Of a stretch of DNA of 13,096 nt, positions 1 through 5,708 are shown one piece after another. Where the stretch lies: NCBI GenBank assembly GCA_902385765.1, contig CABMGU010000086.1, positions 1 to 13,096 of the forward strand, given 5' to 3'. The notes below the pieces were generated by a model. It saw nothing but the letters and a program-made list of their open reading frames with translations. It made no database searches and had not been told where the DNA came from. The stretch is from an uncultured archaeon. Lineage in GTDB: Archaea > Nanobdellota > Nanobdellia > Woesearchaeales > ARS49. Both the position numbers and the translations under genes were made by a program. Every line of letters starts with the position of its first letter. Within the stretch, counting starts at the first letter, position 1.

Positions 1-323
1 AAATAAAGCTTTCATACCTTCCTTCTTTCATTCCTAAAGAATTGGAAAAAATGCAGGCTGATATGTTTGCAAGAGCCCAGAAGTGGCTTGCAGATAACTC
101 TGTTCAGGCTAAGACCTGGAAGGATTTCGAAAAAGCTGCTAAAGAAAAGAAATTGATTTATGCTTCCTGGTGTTGTACTGCTGAGTGTGCAGAAAAAATC
201 AAATCTGAAACAGAGGGTGTTAAGTGTTTGACTTTGCCTTTCAGTCACGAGCCTCCTTTTGCGAAGTGTATTTTGTGCGAGAAGCCTGCGAAGTCTGTGG
301 GCGTGTTTGCGAAGTCGTATTAG
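1..323 (+). CDS. proS: Prolyl-tRNA synthetase, archaeal type, C-terminal end (partial)
   Basis: This is the last ~107 codons of an open frame that enters from the left edge; the frame starts at base 3 and no stop precedes it. Seen: a helical stretch (KMQADMFARAQKWL), then a four-cysteine knuckle of pattern C-x4-C-x26-C-x2-C (WCCTAEC and CILC), and a terminal AKSY. These match the C-terminal zinc-binding domain and conserved final Tyr of archaeal/eukaryotic-type ProRS, which charges tRNA-Pro in the cytoplasm. The catalytic core and anticodon-binding domain lie outside the window. The gene ends in TAG and is followed by a hairpin-rich intergenic stretch. The assignment rests on the Cys pattern and recalled family sequence, not on a search. 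Confidence 0.88.
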   Translation, partial: IKLSYLPSFIPKELEKMQADMFARAQKWLADNSVQAKTWKDFEKAAKEKKLIYASWCCTAECAEKIKSETEGVKCLTLPFSHEPPFAKCILCEKPAKSVGVFAKSY

Positions 324-337
324 ACATTTCTCTTCTT

Positions 338-423
338 AAGCCGCGGTCTTTGACTGATTTTCTTCTCCCCTTGCAAGGCGTGGGGAGAGAAAATCACTTG
401 AGCTTGCCCAAGCACGGCGCTTG
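338..423 (+). ncRNA. Hairpin cluster downstream of proS: structured RNA or terminator
   Basis: Seen: a long hairpin, 355-370 against 382-396 (one bulged T near 363, 11-nt loop), then a small perfect hairpin 402-405/410-413 (GCTT, loop GCCC, AAGC). Weaker complementarity between about 338-346 and 415-422 could close both into a three-way junction. No protein gene covers it. It may be the 3' UTR or terminator structure of proS, or an independent small RNA; an ACA triplet at 425-427 is not enough to call an H/ACA guide. Confidence 0.3.
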
Positions 424-436
424 AACACTAGAAACC

Positions 437-445
437 TTTATATAT
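437..445 (+). promoter_or_regulatory. TATA box of the RHH gene
   Basis: TTTATATAT, centred about 27 nt upstream of the ATG at 468, the archaeal spacing for a transcript that starts at or next to the start codon (leaderless). Confidence 0.7.
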
Positions 446-469
446 CAATTATGTATACAATTGATATAT
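440..469. promoter_or_regulatory. Operator-like inverted repeat over TATA box and start codon
   Basis: Two perfect 11-nt arms (ATATATCAATT, 440-450, and its reverse complement, 459-469) separated by 8 nt. The left arm shares bases with the TATA box; the right arm runs into the ATG at 468. A protein bound here would block both TBP access and the transcription start, as expected for autoregulation by the ribbon-helix-helix protein encoded next. Function is inferred; the symmetry is seen. Confidence 0.65.
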
Positions 470-740
470 GGGAGAAATGGTTCATTTAAGGCTTGACAAG
501 GAGATGAAATCTCGTATTAATGAGGTTGTTCATAACGGTTTATTTTCTAACATGACTGAGTTCATTCGCGAAGCTATTCGCAAGAGTATTGATGAATACG
601 AGACAAAGAAAGCCATTCGCGGTTTGGAACTGCTGAGAGGAAAGGGTCATTTGCTTACCAAAGCGGAGCAGAAGCGCGCAAAAGCTGAATTAAAGCACAT
701 GTCTGCTTCAGAGCTCTTCAGGAAGTACGGCCTTGATTGA
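468..740 (+). CDS. Ribbon-helix-helix antitoxin/transcription regulator
   Basis: A 90-aa protein with an N-terminal ribbon (VHLRLD, residues ~5-10), helix A (KEMKSRINEVVHNG) and helix B (NMTEFIREAIRKSIDEY), the classic RHH (CopG/ParD/Arc-like) order. Residues ~50-90 are charged and helical, the usual toxin-binding tail of such antitoxins. RHH dimers insert the ribbon into the DNA major groove. The start at 468 is preferred over the in-frame ATG at 477 because the TATA box at 437-445 is 27 nt away. It converges on the PIN-domain gene, sharing 33 bp at the 3' ends, and is the probable partner antitoxin; the operator at 440-469 suggests it represses itself. A stand-alone regulator is the alternative. 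Confidence 0.8.
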   Translation: MGEMVHLRLDKEMKSRINEVVHNGLFSNMTEFIREAIRKSIDEYETKKAIRGLELLRGKGHLLTKAEQKRAKAELKHMSASELFRKYGLD

Positions 741-1073
741 AAAGTTTAGGAAATGATTTTTGTTCCTTGTCACTATTAAATCTGCTCCTGCATTTATGGC
801 CAAAACCGCGTGTTTTTCATCGCCTTTGTGCTCGTGCTCATCTTCAACCGTTATTATTTTCTTGTTCAAGAAATTCAGGAGCATCCGAGTGTCATCCTCT
901 TTTATCATCCTATGCAACTCGTTTAAGAGGTGGTTGGATAGAATGATGTAAAACTCACAGGAAACCGCGCGTTTAAACACGCTAAACGCAGGTCCGCTCA
1001 AGTCTTTTCCTTGCTTATTTTTCCGTTCCAATAAATAATCCAGAAACACGTTTGTATCAACATAAATCTTCAT
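708..1073 (-). CDS. PIN-domain ribonuclease, VapC-like toxin
   Basis: A 121-aa single-domain protein with the PIN-fold acidic residues in order: D6 (YVDTNVFLDYL), E52 (LLNELHRM), D85/E86 (KGDEKHAVLA) and D98 (AGADLIVTRN), the set that coordinates the metal for RNA cleavage. Length and layout match VapC-type toxins and PIN_3-like proteins. The TATA-like element at 1094-1102 places the start codon at the transcript 5' end. The gene faces the RHH gene and overlaps it by 33 bp, so each 3' coding end is antisense to the other. Canonical vapBC pairs are co-directional, so the pairing is inferred from adjacency. The target RNA cannot be predicted. Confidence 0.82.
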   Translation of the reverse strand: MKIYVDTNVFLDYLLERKNKQGKDLSGPAFSVFKRAVSCEFYIILSNHLLNELHRMIKEDDTRMLLNFLNKKIITVEDEHEHKGDEKHAVLAINAGADLIVTRNKNHFLNFSIKAVLPEEL

Positions 1074-1083
1074 GTGGTGTGTG

Positions 1084-1176
1084 ATGTTCTACCTATTAAA
1101 ATTTCTACCGAAGGAAAAGTTGAAAAGATTGCAGACTGTTCAGGAAAGTTTTCAGGAAGATGATGAAAAACCGTAA
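1084..1176 (+). pseudogene. Possible micro-ORF or gene remnant (30 aa)
   Basis: A short open frame, readable also from an in-frame ATG at 1072. It encodes a coherent, charged amphipathic segment (FLPKEKLKRLQ, then QEDDEKP) before TAA. It lies in the intergenic space behind the PIN gene promoter and has no ribosome binding site or clear TATA box. It could be the tail of a decayed gene, a tiny protein, or chance. No homologue recognised. Confidence 0.22.
1094..1102 (-). promoter_or_regulatory. TATA-like box of the PIN gene
   Basis: On the minus strand this reads ATTTTAATA, centred ~25 nt before the PIN start codon. Confidence 0.5.
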
Positions 1177-1207
1177 TTCTTACGTATATTCTCGAATAAA
1201 TAAATCC

Positions 1208-1215
1208 TTTAAAAC
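1208..1215 (+). promoter_or_regulatory. TATA box, first paralogue
   Basis: TTTAAAAC, ~27 nt before the ATG at 1239. The surrounding segment 1202-1241 is nearly the same as 1707-1745 before the second paralogue. Confidence 0.6.
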
Positions 1216-1238
1216 TCTGGTATTTTGGGTTCTCGGTT

Positions 1239-1700
1239 ATGGCCGGAAACGAATTTTTTGATCCTGAGAAGCTTTCCAATATGATTCATCATGCCAGGAT
1301 GGATAGGAAGACAGAAGTCGCGCTTTTGAATGATTTTTTGTATGTTCCTTGGTTTTACAGGAAGATTCCTGATATGGGCTTTGAATGCAGGCGCTGTTAT
1401 GATATTGTTGTCTTTGATCCTCAACTTCATAAGCGATACACTTTTGGCAAGGTTGCTATTGACCATTATGTTGGTGATGGTGACGGTGATTATGACCGCT
1501 TTGAGCTTTTGCGCTTGAAGATTGGTGCTTTTGAGCTTTCCAATGGCCGTATTCCTGACTGTATTGTTGAGATTTCTGCTTTTGGTGAAAGGCCGGAAAG
1601 AAAGGACTATGAGCGCAGTTTGTTCCGCAGAAAGCCTGCTGATTTGTCTTCTGTTCTTCCGACTGAATGGTTTTTAGCAAATCGTGTTGTGTCTTCTTGA
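1239..1700 (+). CDS. Unrecognised protein, paralogue 1 of a tandem pair
   Basis: A 153-aa soluble protein with no signal peptide or membrane segment. I do not recognise the family. Visible features: a Cys pair (CRRC, 50-53), an acidic Asp/Gly run (GDGDGDYDRF, 79-88), and a C-terminal signature (IPDC at 105-108, DLSSVLPTEWF at 135-145). The signature recurs in the next gene in the same order: FDP, GKV, G-x-IP-x-C-x-V, ER-x-D, DLS-x-VLP-x2-WF. The two are therefore diverged duplicates. The Asp run recalls a calcium loop, but no full EF-hand or dockerin motif is present. Leaderless start at 1239, set by the TATA box at 1208-1215. Confidence 0.75.
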   Translation: MAGNEFFDPEKLSNMIHHARMDRKTEVALLNDFLYVPWFYRKIPDMGFECRRCYDIVVFDPQLHKRYTFGKVAIDHYVGDGDGDYDRFELLRLKIGAFELSNGRIPDCIVEISAFGERPERKDYERSLFRRKPADLSSVLPTEWFLANRVVSS

Positions 1701-1712
1701 CTAGCTAAATCT

Positions 1713-1720
1713 TTTAAAAC
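1713..1720 (+). promoter_or_regulatory. TATA box, second paralogue
   Basis: TTTAAAAC, ~27 nt before the ATG at 1743; shares the AAATCTTTTAAAACTCT context with the promoter of the first paralogue. Confidence 0.6.
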
Positions 1721-1742
1721 TCTAATATTTGGCGCTCTTGTT

Positions 1743-2207
1743 ATGGCGCCTGATTTGACTTATATTGATGTGGGGAGACTTGTTGATAATCTTGGTTCTT
1801 TTTGTGATGACCTTATCACAAAAGGTCCTTATGTAAGATCTAAAGGGGAAAAGGCTGTGAGAGGACATTTTCCCCTGCTTGTTGAAGAAACGGGATTGTT
1901 TGATCCTTCTGCTGATGTGGAGATTGGAAAGGTTGTTGTTGAGGCCTCTAATTTTCAGGAGTCCGCGCAGTTGTTTTTGTATGATTCCTTGAGGGGTGAG
2001 AAGGGTGTTATTCCTCAATGCCGTGTTAAGCTTCTTTTTAAGAATTTTGAATGGGGTGATGTCGGTCTTGAAAGGGTTGACCACGTCAGGAGGTTTGGCT
2101 TTTATTGGTCGCGTGACTTGTCTTATGTTCTTCCGAATCACTGGTTTATGAAATGTCCTGAAAGTAATATTTATAAACCAGTTAGTGCTTCTGAAATCAA
2201 GGGGTGA
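1743..2207 (+). CDS. Unrecognised protein, paralogue 2 of a tandem pair
   Basis: A 154-aa soluble protein, not recognised. It shares with the preceding gene FDP (53-55 here), GKV (62-64), IPQC (90-93), ERVD (110-113) and RDLSYVLPNHWF (124-135); the first ~45 residues differ strongly. The Asp/Gly run and CRRC pair of paralogue 1 are absent, so those are not core features of the family. The start fits the TATA box at 1713-1720 (leaderless). The stop at 2205-2207 lies inside the ribosome binding site of the next gene, so the two may be partly co-transcribed, although that gene also has its own TATA box. The conserved C-terminal DLS-x-VLP-x2-WF block is the best handle for a search. Confidence 0.75.
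   Translation: MAPDLTYIDVGRLVDNLGSFCDDLITKGPYVRSKGEKAVRGHFPLLVEETGLFDPSADVEIGKVVVEASNFQESAQLFLYDSLRGEKGVIPQCRVKLLFKNFEWGDVGLERVDHVRRFGFYWSRDLSYVLPNHWFMKCPESNIYKPVSASEIKG
2170..2177 (+). promoter_or_regulatory. TATA box inside the end of paralogue 2, for the EF-Tu-like gene
   Basis: TTTATAAA about 40 nt before the ATG at 2213. Transcription would start near 2198 and leave a short leader carrying GGGGTGAT (2201-2208), a good archaeal ribosome binding site. Confidence 0.5.
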
Positions 2208-2212
2208 TATGA

Positions 2213-2464
2213 ATGCCTGAAGCAAAACCGATTGGTAAGGTTACTCATTTTTTTGACAAGATTGGTGTTGCGGTTGTAAAGCTTGAAGCTGTTTTGAAGG
2301 TTGGCGACAAGATAAAGTTCGAAGGTCACGGTACTTCTTTTGAGCAGGTTGTTGATTCGATGCAGGTTGAGCACGAGAAGATTGCGGCTTCCAAGAAGGG
2401 TCAGGAAGTCGGTATGAAGGTCGCACAGCCTGTTAAGGCAGGGGATTTGGTGTTTAAGGCGTAA
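2213..2464 (+). CDS. EF-Tu domain 2-like beta-barrel protein
   Basis: An 83-aa protein resembling the small archaeal proteins annotated as translation elongation factor-like. Seen: IGKVTHFFDKIGVAVVKLE, LKVGDKIKFEGH, then FEQVVDSMQVEHEKI and KKGQEVGMKVAQPVKAGDLVFK. This is the strand order of the second (beta-barrel) domain of EF-Tu/EF-1A, with no GTPase domain. In full-length factors that barrel contacts aminoacyl-tRNA or the ribosome; the role of the stand-alone form is not established to my knowledge. The start is fixed by GGGGTGAT at 2201-2208, which overlaps the stop of the preceding gene. It lies just before psmB, which has its own promoter. Confidence 0.8.
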   Translation: MPEAKPIGKVTHFFDKIGVAVVKLEAVLKVGDKIKFEGHGTSFEQVVDSMQVEHEKIAASKKGQEVGMKVAQPVKAGDLVFKA

Positions 2465-2466
2465 GC

Positions 2467-2475
2467 TTTATATAC
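2467..2475 (+). promoter_or_regulatory. TATA box of psmB-fttA
   Basis: TTTATATAC just after the upstream stop codon. Predicted start of transcription near 2497 gives a ~30-nt leader, with GAGGGGA at 2515-2521 as ribosome binding site 5 nt before the ATG. Confidence 0.65.
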
Positions 2476-2526
2476 CACTCTCTTAATTATTAGTTCAAGA
2501 GGTAAAGTTATTCTGAGGGGATTTTT

Positions 2527-3165
2527 ATGGAAAATGATATGAAATTGCAGAAGGGTACGACAACAGTGGGTTTGGTTTGCAAGGATGGTATTATTCTTGC
2601 TGCTGATAAAAGAGCAACAGCGGGCTTCGTGGTTAACAAGAAGACCCAGAAGATTCATAAGATTACTGATTATATGGCTGTTACTATGGCTGGCTTGGTT
2701 TCTGATGCGCAGTTGTTGGTTAAGCTCATAAAAGCTGAGATTAAGCTGAAGGATTTGATGACATTGAGAACGAGCAGTGTTAAAGAGACTGCCAACTTAT
2801 TGGCAGGCATGTTGTATATGAACTTGAGAAAAATGTCAATGGTTCCGGGTATTGTTAGTTTCCTGTTGGGCGGTGCTGATTCAGACGGTCATCATTTGTA
2901 TGATTTGGGCATTGACGGCTCTGTTACTGAAGTTGATGATTATGTTTCAGACGGTTCTGGAAGCATTTTTGCTTTGGGTGTTTTGGAAGCTTTGTACAAG
3001 AAGGGTTTGACTGTTGAGGAAGGCACTAAACTGGCAGTGAAGGCTATCAGTGCTGCTTTGCAGCGTGATGTTAACACCGGTAACGGTATTGATGTTATAG
3101 TGATTGACGGCAAAGGCATTAGGACTGTTTTCGAAAGGGACCTTACTCCTAAGATTGAAGTTTAA
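2527..3165 (+). CDS. psmB: Proteasome beta subunit (archaeal 20S)
   Basis: A 212-aa N-terminal nucleophile hydrolase subunit that forms the inner, proteolytic rings of the 20S proteasome. A 10-residue propeptide ends in KG; cleavage would expose T11 of TTTVGL as the catalytic Thr1. Also visible: D27 (AADKRATAG, the Asp17 equivalent), K42 (TQKIHKI, the best match to Lys33), AGLVSDAQLLV, LGGADSDG and the GSGS loop near residue 130 (SDGSGSIFALGVLE). Length is normal. The gene has its own TATA box and ribosome binding site and is followed 11 nt later by fttA; psmB next to the KH/beta-CASP gene is a known archaeal neighbourhood (MJ1237-MJ1236 in Methanocaldococcus). The alpha subunit is not in the window. 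Confidence 0.96.
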   Translation: MENDMKLQKGTTTVGLVCKDGIILAADKRATAGFVVNKKTQKIHKITDYMAVTMAGLVSDAQLLVKLIKAEIKLKDLMTLRTSSVKETANLLAGMLYMNLRKMSMVPGIVSFLLGGADSDGHHLYDLGIDGSVTEVDDYVSDGSGSIFALGVLEALYKKGLTVEEGTKLAVKAISAALQRDVNTGNGIDVIVIDGKGIRTVFERDLTPKIEV

Positions 3166-3176
3166 GTTATTCTAAA

Positions 3177-5069
3177 ATGGCAGAAATCATTAAGGAAATT
3201 TTGAAGTTTTTACCGGCAGAGAAAGTATCAGATGCAGCTTTCGAGGCTGCTAATATAGTTCTCTATACAAAGGATAAGGAATTTTTCCTGAACAATGAAG
3301 GCCTCATAAAGCAGGTTGTTAATGAGTTCAAGAAGCGTGTTGAGTTAAGGCCTGATCCAAGCATTACTATGGACCAGGAGAAGGCTGAGAAGGAAATCCG
3401 CAAGATTATGCCTGAGGAGGCTGGTGTTTCTCAGGTTTTGTTTGATGCCCAGCGTTCTATTGTTATTATTGAGGCAGAGAAGCCTGGCTTGGCTATTGGC
3501 AAGATGGGTTCTTTGCTTCACGAAGTGCGCGAGAAAACTTTATGGGTGCCTTTGATTAGGCGTACTCCTGCTTTGCGTTCGCAATTAATAGAAAATATCC
3601 GTGCGGTTATGTATGAGCATTCGGATTACCGCAAGAAATTCCTGGATAAGGTCGGGCATCGTATTTATGACGGCTGGCTCAGAGAAAAAAAGCACGAGTG
3701 GATTCGGGTCACTCATCTGGGTGCTGGTCGCCAGGTTGGCCGTTCGAGTCTTTTCCTGCAGACTCCGGAATCCAGGATTTTGATGGATTGCGGTATTAAC
3801 GTTGCAGAGGAGGGCACTGAGGCTTATCCGCTTTTGGATGCTCCTGAGTTTAACATTCAGCAGTTGGACGCGATTATTTTGACTCACGCTCACGTTGACC
3901 ATTCTGGTTTTATTCCTTATTTGTACAAGCTTGGATTCAGGGGTCCTGTTTATTGCACTGAACCTACTCGTGATGTTGCTGCTTTGCTGATGCTTGATAT
4001 GGTCAAGATTATGAAGTCTGAGAATAAGGAGCCGATTTATGATGTTGATGATGTTAAGGAGTTTGTCAAGCACTGTATTACTTTGAATTGGGAGGAAGTT
4101 TCTGATATAACTCCTGATGTGAGATTAACGCTTTACAATGCAGGCCACATTCTTGGCAGTTCCATGGCGCATTTGCATATCGGCAATGGTTTGCATAATC
4201 TTCTTTACACTGGTGATTTGAAGTTTGGCAAGACTCCTTTGCTTGATCCTGCTACTACCATGTTCCCTCGTTTGGAGACTGTGATTATTGAGGGCACTTA
4301 TGGCGGTAAGATGGATATCGGCGTGCCTGCTCACGAGTCTGATGAGCTTTTGTGCAATTATATTAAGGAGACTTTGAAGCGCGGAGGAAAGGTGTTGATG
4401 CCTGTTATTGGTTCTGGCAAGGCGCAGGATGTCATGATTATGATTGAAGGAATGGTGCGCCGTGGCGAGCTTGAGCCGATTCCTGTTTACATTGACGGAA
4501 TGGTTTGGGATATTACCACGATTCATACTGCTTATCCTGAGTTTTTGAATTCTAATATTCGCAAGGCGATTTTCCATAAGGACCAGAATCCGTTTTTGAA
4601 TCCTATTTTCAGGCGTGTTGGCAGTCCTAAGGAAAGGACTCAGTTGATTGAGGAGTCTGGTCCTGCCGTGATTATGGCGACTTCCGGCATGCTTGTCGGC
4701 GGTCCTTCTGTTGAGTACTTGCGTCATCTTGCTGATAATCCTAAGAACAGCTTGATTTTCACCTGTTATCTTGGCGAGGGCACTCTTGCCCGGCGTATTT
4801 TCGGCGGTGAGCACGAGCTTGTTTTCAAGTCAGGTTCAAGGCAGGAGATTGTTGAGGTTAAGATGGAGGTTGTGAAGCTTGCTGTTTCTGACCACGCTGA
4901 CAGGAAGCAGTTGATGAATTTCATTTTCAAGTGTTCTCCAAGGCCTAAGAAGGTTATCATCCAGCACGGCGAGAGTTCTAAAGTGCTTGATTTGGCTTCC
5001 TCTATCCATAAGCTTGGTCGTATTGAGACTGTTGCTCCAAGGAACTTGGAGACGGTTAGGATTAAGTAA
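3177..5069 (+). CDS. fttA: Archaeal transcription termination factor FttA (aCPSF1), KH/beta-CASP ribonuclease
   Basis: A 630-aa protein of normal family length. Layout: N-terminal KH region (~1-145) with the GKMG loop at 108-111; metallo-beta-lactamase core with D204 (LMDCG), HAHVDH at 237-242, H324 (NAGHILGSS) and D347 (YTGDLKF); beta-CASP region with E372 (IIEGTYGG) and H573 (VSDHADRKQ) returning to the lactamase fold; conserved tail NLETVRIK. All metal ligands expected for an active nuclease are present. FttA/aCPSF1 cleaves nascent RNA at U-rich sites and releases archaeal RNA polymerase; it is homologous to eukaryotic CPSF73 and acts as a dimer. It follows psmB by 11 nt without an evident ribosome binding site, so co-transcription is likely. 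The stop is followed at once by the hicBA promoter. Confidence 0.96.
   Translation: MAEIIKEILKFLPAEKVSDAAFEAANIVLYTKDKEFFLNNEGLIKQVVNEFKKRVELRPDPSITMDQEKAEKEIRKIMPEEAGVSQVLFDAQRSIVIIEAEKPGLAIGKMGSLLHEVREKTLWVPLIRRTPALRSQLIENIRAVMYEHSDYRKKFLDKVGHRIYDGWLREKKHEWIRVTHLGAGRQVGRSSLFLQTPESRILMDCGINVAEEGTEAYPLLDAPEFNIQQLDAIILTHAHVDHSGFIPYLYKLGFRGPVYCTEPTRDVAALLMLDMVKIMKSENKEPIYDVDDVKEFVKHCITLNWEEVSDITPDVRLTLYNAGHILGSSMAHLHIGNGLHNLLYTGDLKFGKTPLLDPATTMFPRLETVIIEGTYGGKMDIGVPAHESDELLCNYIKETLKRGGKVLMPVIGSGKAQDVMIMIEGMVRRGELEPIPVYIDGMVWDITTIHTAYPEFLNSNIRKAIFHKDQNPFLNPIFRRVGSPKERTQLIEESGPAVIMATSGMLVGGPSVEYLRHLADNPKNSLIFTCYLGEGTLARRIFGGEHELVFKSGSRQEIVEVKMEVVKLAVSDHADRKQLMNFIFKCSPRPKKVIIQHGESSKVLDLASSIHKLGRIETVAPRNLETVRIK
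5056..5068 (+). repeat. Left copy of a 13-bp direct repeat flanking hicBA
   Basis: TTAGGATTAAGTA, the last codons of fttA. An identical copy is at 5641-5653, on the far side of hicBA. Confidence 0.5.
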
Positions 5070-5077
5070 ACCGACAC

Positions 5078-5086
5078 TTTTATATA
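5078..5086 (+). promoter_or_regulatory. TATA box of hicBA
   Basis: TTTTATATA beginning 9 nt after the fttA stop codon and centred ~28 nt before the hicB ATG, so the hicB transcript should be leaderless. Confidence 0.7.
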
Positions 5087-5109
5087 GCTTGTTTTGTTCT
5101 TATTTCTTT

Positions 5110-5346
5110 ATGGGAAAACCCAAACATTATTTGGATATCGTGATTGTGAAGGAGAAGTTAAGTACTGGAAGACCTGTTTTTGTAGCGCATTGTACAAGTT
5201 TAGGAATTACGAGCCAGGGTAGCACTGTTGAGGATGCAACAAAAAACATCAAGGAAGCTATTGATCTTTATTTGGAAGAATGTCCTGAAAAGGTTGAAGA
5301 AGTTACAAGCGAGAGTCCTCCGACATTTTCTTTTGTTGAGGTATGA
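5110..5346 (+). CDS. hicB: HicB-family antitoxin
   Basis: A 78-aa HicB-like protein: an N-terminal strand (YLDIVIVKE), then VFVAHCTSLGITSQGST, then VEDATKNIKEAIDLYLEE, the beta-alpha HicB fold (partial RNase H-like) that covers and inhibits HicA. There is no added C-terminal RHH or HTH DNA-binding domain, so this is the short type and autoregulation through it is uncertain. The frame stays open well upstream, but only the ATG at 5110 fits the TATA box at 5078-5086, and upstream codons lie inside fttA in another frame. It is followed 3 nt later by hicA, in antitoxin-first order. Confidence 0.88.
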   Translation: MGKPKHYLDIVIVKEKLSTGRPVFVAHCTSLGITSQGSTVEDATKNIKEAIDLYLEECPEKVEEVTSESPPTFSFVEV

Positions 5347-5349
5347 ATA

Positions 5350-5580
5350 ATGCCTAAGTTGCCGGTTGTTTCCGGTCAGGATGTTGTTAAGGCATTGTCT
5401 AAGATTGGTTTTGCGCATATTCGAACAACTGGCAGTCACGCTATTCTTAGAAAAGAAGACGGGAAGGGAAAGAAGGTCATTCCTGTTCCGCTTCATAGGG
5501 AGCTTGCAAAAGGAACTCTGCTTAGCATTATGCATCAGGCAGGACTTACAAGAGAAGAGTTTGAGAAAGTGTTGGGATAA
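5350..5580 (+). CDS. hicA: HicA-family mRNA interferase toxin
   Basis: A 76-aa protein with the HicA double-stranded-RNA-binding-like fold: SGQDVVKALSKIGF helix, the strand with the catalytic histidine (H30 in TTGSHAILRK), VIPVPLHRELAKGTL, and the final helix SIMHQAGLTREEFEKVL. HicA toxins cleave mRNA and tmRNA independently of the ribosome; the His is needed for activity and is present, so the toxin looks intact. The ribosome binding site GAGGT (5338-5342) lies in the end of hicB and the start follows the hicB stop by 3 nt, implying one operon with translational coupling. The module sits between fttA and a short repeat of the fttA 3' end. Confidence 0.9.
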   Translation: MPKLPVVSGQDVVKALSKIGFAHIRTTGSHAILRKEDGKGKKVIPVPLHRELAKGTLLSIMHQAGLTREEFEKVLG

Positions 5581-5615
5581 TAATTTCTTTTCATTCTTCG
5601 CGGATGCGTCGAACA

Positions 5616-5654
5616 GCGGTTGCCAAGGTTTCAGAGGTTTTTAGGATTAAGTAG
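5616..5654 (+). pseudogene. Short decayed-looking copy of the fttA 3' end
   Basis: The frame GCG GTT GCC AAG ... GAG ... AGG ATT AAG TAG reads as AVAKV...E...RIK-stop and resembles the fttA end TVAPR...E...RIK-stop. The last 13 bp before the stop's final base are identical (5641-5653 and 5056-5068), and GTTG..CCAAGG is shared upstream with a 2-nt gap. It may be the scar of a cassette insertion that duplicated the end of fttA. The shared segment is short, so chance is not excluded. Confidence 0.35.
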
Positions 5655-5664
5655 TTTTACTACT
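5650..5664. repeat. Small hairpin after hicBA
   Basis: AGTAG, loop TTTTA, CTACT; it partly overlaps the right copy of the 13-bp repeat. Possibly part of the hicA 3' end. Confidence 0.3.
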
Positions 5665-5679
5665 GCCAAATAGTATGTT

Positions 5680-5687
5680 TTTTATAC
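5680..5687 (+). promoter_or_regulatory. TATA box of the 5709 gene
   Basis: TTTTATAC centred 26 nt before the ATG at 5709; leaderless transcript expected. Confidence 0.65.
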
Positions 5688-5708
5688 CCTTCCTTATCAT
5701 CTGCTTTT

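Noticed and set aside
79..320. Second gene in another frame over the end of proS (224-424)
   Set aside because: It is a frame shadow running out of proS into the hairpin region with no promoter or ribosome binding site.
1070..1279. Minus-strand open frame upstream of the PIN gene
   Set aside because: It spans the promoter of paralogue 1 and the PIN promoter and has an incoherent composition.
1722..2225. Minus-strand open frame (167 codons) over paralogue 2
   Set aside because: The plus-strand gene has a well-placed promoter and a paralogue; the minus frame has neither.
3585..4073. Minus-strand open frame (162 codons) inside fttA
   Set aside because: Antisense to the metallo-beta-lactamase motifs; composition is that of a complement shadow.
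4125..4814. Long minus-strand open frame (229 codons) inside fttA
   Set aside because: It is fully antisense to conserved fttA coding sequence; the peptide is Asn/Arg/His/Leu-rich, as expected from the complement, and no promoter fits.
4987..5109. Longer N-terminus for hicB
   Set aside because: It would lie inside fttA in another frame and upstream of the hicB TATA box.
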